A stretch of 10,475 nt of DNA from Mycoplasmataceae bacterium. Its GTDB lineage: Bacteria > Bacillota_I > Bacilli_A > Mycoplasmatales > Hepatoplasmataceae. A program made the translations under genes and the position numbers. Each line of letters begins with the position of its first letter. Position 1 is the stretch's first letter. Location: contig JABSQD010000011.1 in the NCBI GenBank assembly GCA_013214765.1, positions 1 through 10,475 of the forward strand, in the 5' to 3' direction. This document shows positions 7,792-10,475 of this stretch, piece after piece. Below the pieces are notes generated by a model. The model was not told the origin of the DNA and searched no databases. It saw only the letters and a program-made list of their open reading frames with translations.

Positions 7792-9551
7792 TATTTTCCT
7801 TTTAATCTTTGTTTAAGATTTTCTTCTATTTTTTCATTTGAATTATTTAATATTACAGATAAAACAATAGGGGAAAGCTTTCTATTTTCAAACACAACTC
7901 TTTGACCAGTTGCTTTTACAACTTGCTTTATATCTTTATATGTAATTTTTTCAGCTGTATTTCAATATTCTATTAAATCTTTTTGAACTTCTTGTTCAAC
8001 TTCTTCAAGTATAGAACCATTAGTTTCTTTATGAAAAACTCCTGTAACTTCTGCTCTAGGACTCATAACAAATTCATTTTTAGTTGAGTCAATAACTACA
8101 ACAATAATCAAAATACCATTTTTAGACATTTTATCTCTATTGGCAATAACTTTATGTGATTGACCTCTTAAATTTGTATCATCTACATAAATATCTTCTG
8201 CAGGAACTGCATTAGCTCTTGTAATATTTTTATTTTCTATCTTAAGTCTTTGACCATTTGATAATATAAATATATTATTTTTATTTACACCTGTTTTAAT
8301 AGCTGTCTTACCATGTCTTACTTGCATAGCAGTTTCTCCATGAACAGGGAAGAAGTACTTAGGTCTTAATAAATTAAACATTAATAATTGTTCTTGTTTT
8401 CCACCATGACCAGAAGCATGTACTTTAGGTACTGCTTTATTATCTATAACTTTGACTCCGATTTTAATTAACATATTAATTACTTTTTCTACTGATTCAT
8501 AATTCCCAGGAATTGCTGATGATGCAAAGATAATTGTATCTGTTTTTTGTAACTTAATTTCTTTATGACGTCCATCGGCCATTTTAGAAATACCTGCATT
8601 AGGTTCTCCTTGGGTACCGGTAGAGATGATTACTACATCATTTCCATCATATCTTTTTAATTCTCTTAAATTCATAAATAATTCATCAGGAGCATTAATA
8701 TATTTAATTCTTCTAGCAATATCTACTACTTTATCCATTGAGTATCCATTAATAACAATTTTTCTTTTATGTTTAACCGCCATTGAAATTATTTCTCTAA
8801 CTCTATATATGTTAGAAGCAAAAGTAGCTACAACAATTCTTCCTTGGATTTCTTCAAATAACTCATCTAAAGTTTCTCTAACATCCATTTCAGAATTTGA
8901 AAATTTTTCTACCCCAGAATTTGTTGAATCAGAAAGTAACAAATCTACTCCATTTTGACCTAAAGCCGCCATTTTATTTAAATCTGATCTTGTTCCTACT
9001 GGAGTAAAATCAAATTTAAAATCTCCCGTATTAACTACAGTACCATGTTTTGATTTAAATACAACTCCATAACAATCTGGAATTGAATGATTAACATTAA
9101 AAAAATTAATTTCAAAGTTTAAAGTCTTTATCGAATATTTATTATTTATAATATTAATTTTTGGTCTCCCTAAACCTCTATCTCTTGTTTTGTTTCATAT
9201 TAAACCTGCAGCTATTTTACCTGCATAAATATTTTGAATATTAATTACATTTAGTAGGTGAGGGACAGAACCAATATGATCTTCATGGCCATGAGTAATT
9301 ATTAATCCTTTAATTCTTTTTTTATTTTTTTCTAAATATTCAAAAGAGGGTATAATTCCTTCTACAGTAACTGTATCTGAAGCAAATTTAATACCTGAAT
9401 CAACAATTCAAATTTCAGTCCCTTGCTCAAATATATACATATTTTTCCCAACTTCACCTAATCCTCCAAGAGCATAAACATAAAGAGGAGGAACACCATT
9501 TGATGTTCTTGGTTTGTTATTAATTATATTTTGTTTTTTATTTTTTTCCAT
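7791..9551 (-). CDS. rnj: Ribonuclease J (metallo-beta-lactamase/beta-CASP RNase)
   Basis: The 586-residue cytoplasmic nuclease belongs to the beta-CASP group and would act in mRNA decay and RNA maturation as an endo- and 5'-exonuclease. Visible in order are ALGGLGEVGKNMY (27-39), the zinc site HGHEDH (87-92), the H155 region (NVNHSIPD), TGDFKF with D177, SDSTNS near 207-212, the beta-CASP region with STGTQGEP near 310-317, SGHGG (H382), and PVHGE with H404. A C-terminal domain of about 150 residues follows. The first 20 residues are a Lys/Asn-rich extension ahead of the conserved core. Three TGA codons encode Trp (E-I-W, L-I-W and near the end E-Y-W), so the real C-terminus is at 7791. The ATG at 9551 has no strong ribosome site and lies 36 nt after def. 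Whether it is J1 or J2 cannot be told. Confidence 0.96.
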
Positions 9552-9587
9552 ATTTTTTACTTTATTTAATTTTTAAAAATATAATTA

Positions 9588-10181
9588 TTATATTTTTGTT
9601 ACTTTTGAATTTAATTTTTGTGGGTTTAATTTATTAATTCTATCATAAAACATAATTCCTGATAGATGATCCATTTCATGTTGTAATACAATAGAAGTTA
9701 AACCATGTGCTTCGATTTCGACTTCTCTGTCTGTAAAATGATCAATGGCAATAATTTTCACTGAGTAAGGTCTTACTACATATCCAGGAATTTCTTTAAC
9801 AACTGATAAACATCCTTCTCCAGAAGAAAGAGCTCCTTTTTTTGATGATGTTGAAATAATTTTCGGATTAATCAAAGCGAATTCTTCAGCTTCAAATCCT
9901 TGATTATTTTCTATTCTTACATACATCATTTTTTTAGGATGACCTATTTGAACTGCAGAGATACCATATGCAGGTTTTAATTCTCTTTTTTTTAGTCCAT
10001 CTTGATTTTGAGAAGTTCTAACATAATCAATCATTTGATTCATTATCATTAAATCATCTTTATTCAAAGGTCAATCAACATCTTTTGAGACATCTCTTAA
10101 AATTTGGTTGTCATCTTTGACAATGTTGCTGTAAGAAATTCTAATTAACTTTTTAATATTAATTTTTCTTTTGTTTGCCAT
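9588..10181 (-). CDS. def: Peptide deformylase
   Basis: The 197-residue metalloenzyme removes the formyl group from the N-terminal methionine of new proteins. The three family motifs are present: motif I as GISAVQIG (73-80), motif II EGCLS with C124, and motif III QHEMDH with H168, E169 and H172. The two His and the Cys bind the metal. Motif I departs from GxGxAAxQxG (Ser and Val replace the second Gly and second Ala positions), but the key Gln is kept. The insert before motif I (about 55-72) is typical of the longer Gram-positive type. One TGA (Trp37) lies in the N-terminal part, so the start at 10181 (MANKRKINIKK) is chosen. It has no Shine-Dalgarno sequence and a TATAAT box 10 nt upstream. 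It is the first gene of the minus-strand operon. Confidence 0.95.
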
Positions 10182-10191
10182 ATTAGTATAT

Positions 10192-10197
10192 ATTATA
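10192..10197 (-). promoter_or_regulatory. -10 box of the def operon
   Basis: TATAAT on the minus strand lies 10 nt before the def ATG, so transcription should begin only about 3-5 nt before the start codon. No -35 match and no Shine-Dalgarno sequence are visible, in line with a leaderless or near-leaderless message. Confidence 0.55.
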
Positions 10198-10259
10198 TCA
10201 TGAAATTATTATTCATCTTACTCTTACTTTTCTAGAAATTTATTTCAATATATTTAAGG

Positions 10260-10265
10260 TATAAT
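10260..10265 (+). promoter_or_regulatory. -10 box of the gatC transcript
   Basis: TATAAT preceded by AAGG lies 13 nt before the gatC ATG at 10279. The predicted transcript start is about 7 nt before the ATG. TTGAG at 10273-10277 is not a convincing ribosome site. The promoter diverges from that of def across a 97-bp spacer. Confidence 0.55.
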
Positions 10266-10278
10266 TTAATTATTGAGT

Positions 10279-10475
10279 ATGAATATAAATAAAAGAATTG
10301 AATTCCTTATAAAGAAAGCAAAATTTAATCTTACTGAAGAAGAAAAGATTAAATTTTATGATGATTTAATAAAATTTCAAGAATCATTGAAAATATTTTA
10401 TGAATTTAATCTTGAAAATATAATTCCTTCAAACTTACCATTTCATATAACTAGCGATAATTTAAGAGAAGATAT
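10279..10475 (+). CDS. gatC: GatC subunit of Asp/Glu-tRNA amidotransferase (partial, cut by window edge)
   Basis: The first 65 codons are present and the gene runs off the right edge. GatC is the small stabilising subunit of GatCAB, which converts misacylated Glu-tRNA(Gln) and/or Asp-tRNA(Asn) to the amidated forms. The N-terminal helix ends in FNLTEEEKIKF (about 16-26), a form of the LT-x-E-E motif common in the family. IIPSNLPF (about 48-55) and LRED (62-65) match the P...P...LRxD segment of GatC. No Trp codon occurs in the visible part. gatA and gatB would be expected downstream. The family is short and variable, so the call rests mainly on the LTEEE and LRED signatures. Confidence 0.82.
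   Translation, partial: MNINKRIEFLIKKAKFNLTEEEKIKFYDDLIKFQESLKIFYEFNLENIIPSNLPFHITSDNLRED

Noticed and set aside
7792-7810. Possible T-box or leader controlling trpS
   Set aside because: trpS begins inside the end of rnj with no leader space, so there is no room for a tRNA-sensing structure directly upstream.
8626-8958. 110-codon plus-strand open frame
   Set aside because: It lies entirely antisense to the beta-CASP part of rnj, which has a full set of catalytic motifs.
9569-9580. ATTTTTAAAAAT palindrome between def and rnj
   Set aside because: A run of only A and T that is expected by chance in this composition; there is no stable stem or clear role.
10200-10216. ATGAA...TTCAT inverted repeat in the def/gatC spacer, superficially like an ARG box
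   Set aside because: The half-site spacing is off by one from the ARG-box consensus, and neither gene belongs to arginine metabolism; probably coincidence.
1-10475. CRISPR arrays, insertion sequences, tRNA or rRNA genes, phage genes
   Set aside because: No spaced direct repeats, transposase motifs, cloverleaf or rRNA-like GC-richer segments were seen on either strand.

Overview
The window reads as a chromosome segment of an arginine-using mollicute (Mycoplasma in the broad sense). The DNA is very AT-rich, TGA is read as tryptophan throughout (about 41 in-frame TGA codons at Trp-compatible positions and no TGG found by eye), and every complete gene ends in TAA. Read with the mycoplasma code (table 4), the genes are intact; with the standard code most look broken. 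The species cannot be fixed from the sequence alone.

Layout, left to right. Positions 1-89 hold the last codons of an unrecognised plus-strand gene. Then come a PnuC-like nicotinamide-precursor transporter (167-955) and a complete arginine deiminase (ADI) operon: arcA (1033-2238), arcB/argF (2240-3235), a YfcC-type arginine/ornithine exchanger, here called arcD (3312-4907), and arcC (4926-5870). A strong hairpin with T- and A-tracts (5889-5924) closes this block and also serves the converging minus-strand block. That block, transcribed right to left, is def (10181-9588), rnj (9551-7791), trpS (7791-6805) and a Cof-type HAD phosphatase (6803-5934). A second plus-strand unit starts with gatC (10279 to the window end, partial).

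How the genes work together. The arc genes form a full energy pathway: ArcD exchanges arginine for ornithine, ArcA makes citrulline and ammonia, ArcB phosphorolyses citrulline to ornithine and carbamoyl phosphate, and ArcC uses carbamoyl phosphate to make ATP, CO2 and ammonia. The minus-strand unit groups information-processing genes (N-terminal deformylation, RNA decay, Trp-tRNA charging) with a metabolite phosphatase, packed tightly enough (1-nt overlap, 1-nt gap) to suggest translational coupling. gatC belongs to the transamidation route to Gln-tRNA and/or Asn-tRNA.

No CRISPR array, transposase, tRNA, rRNA or phage gene was seen, and no stretch over 300 bases lacks a gene. I find no clearly undescribed system. 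The points most worth checking are regulatory: a 16-bp palindrome beside the arc promoter, two hairpins between arcB and arcD, and the near-leaderless divergent def/gatC promoters.
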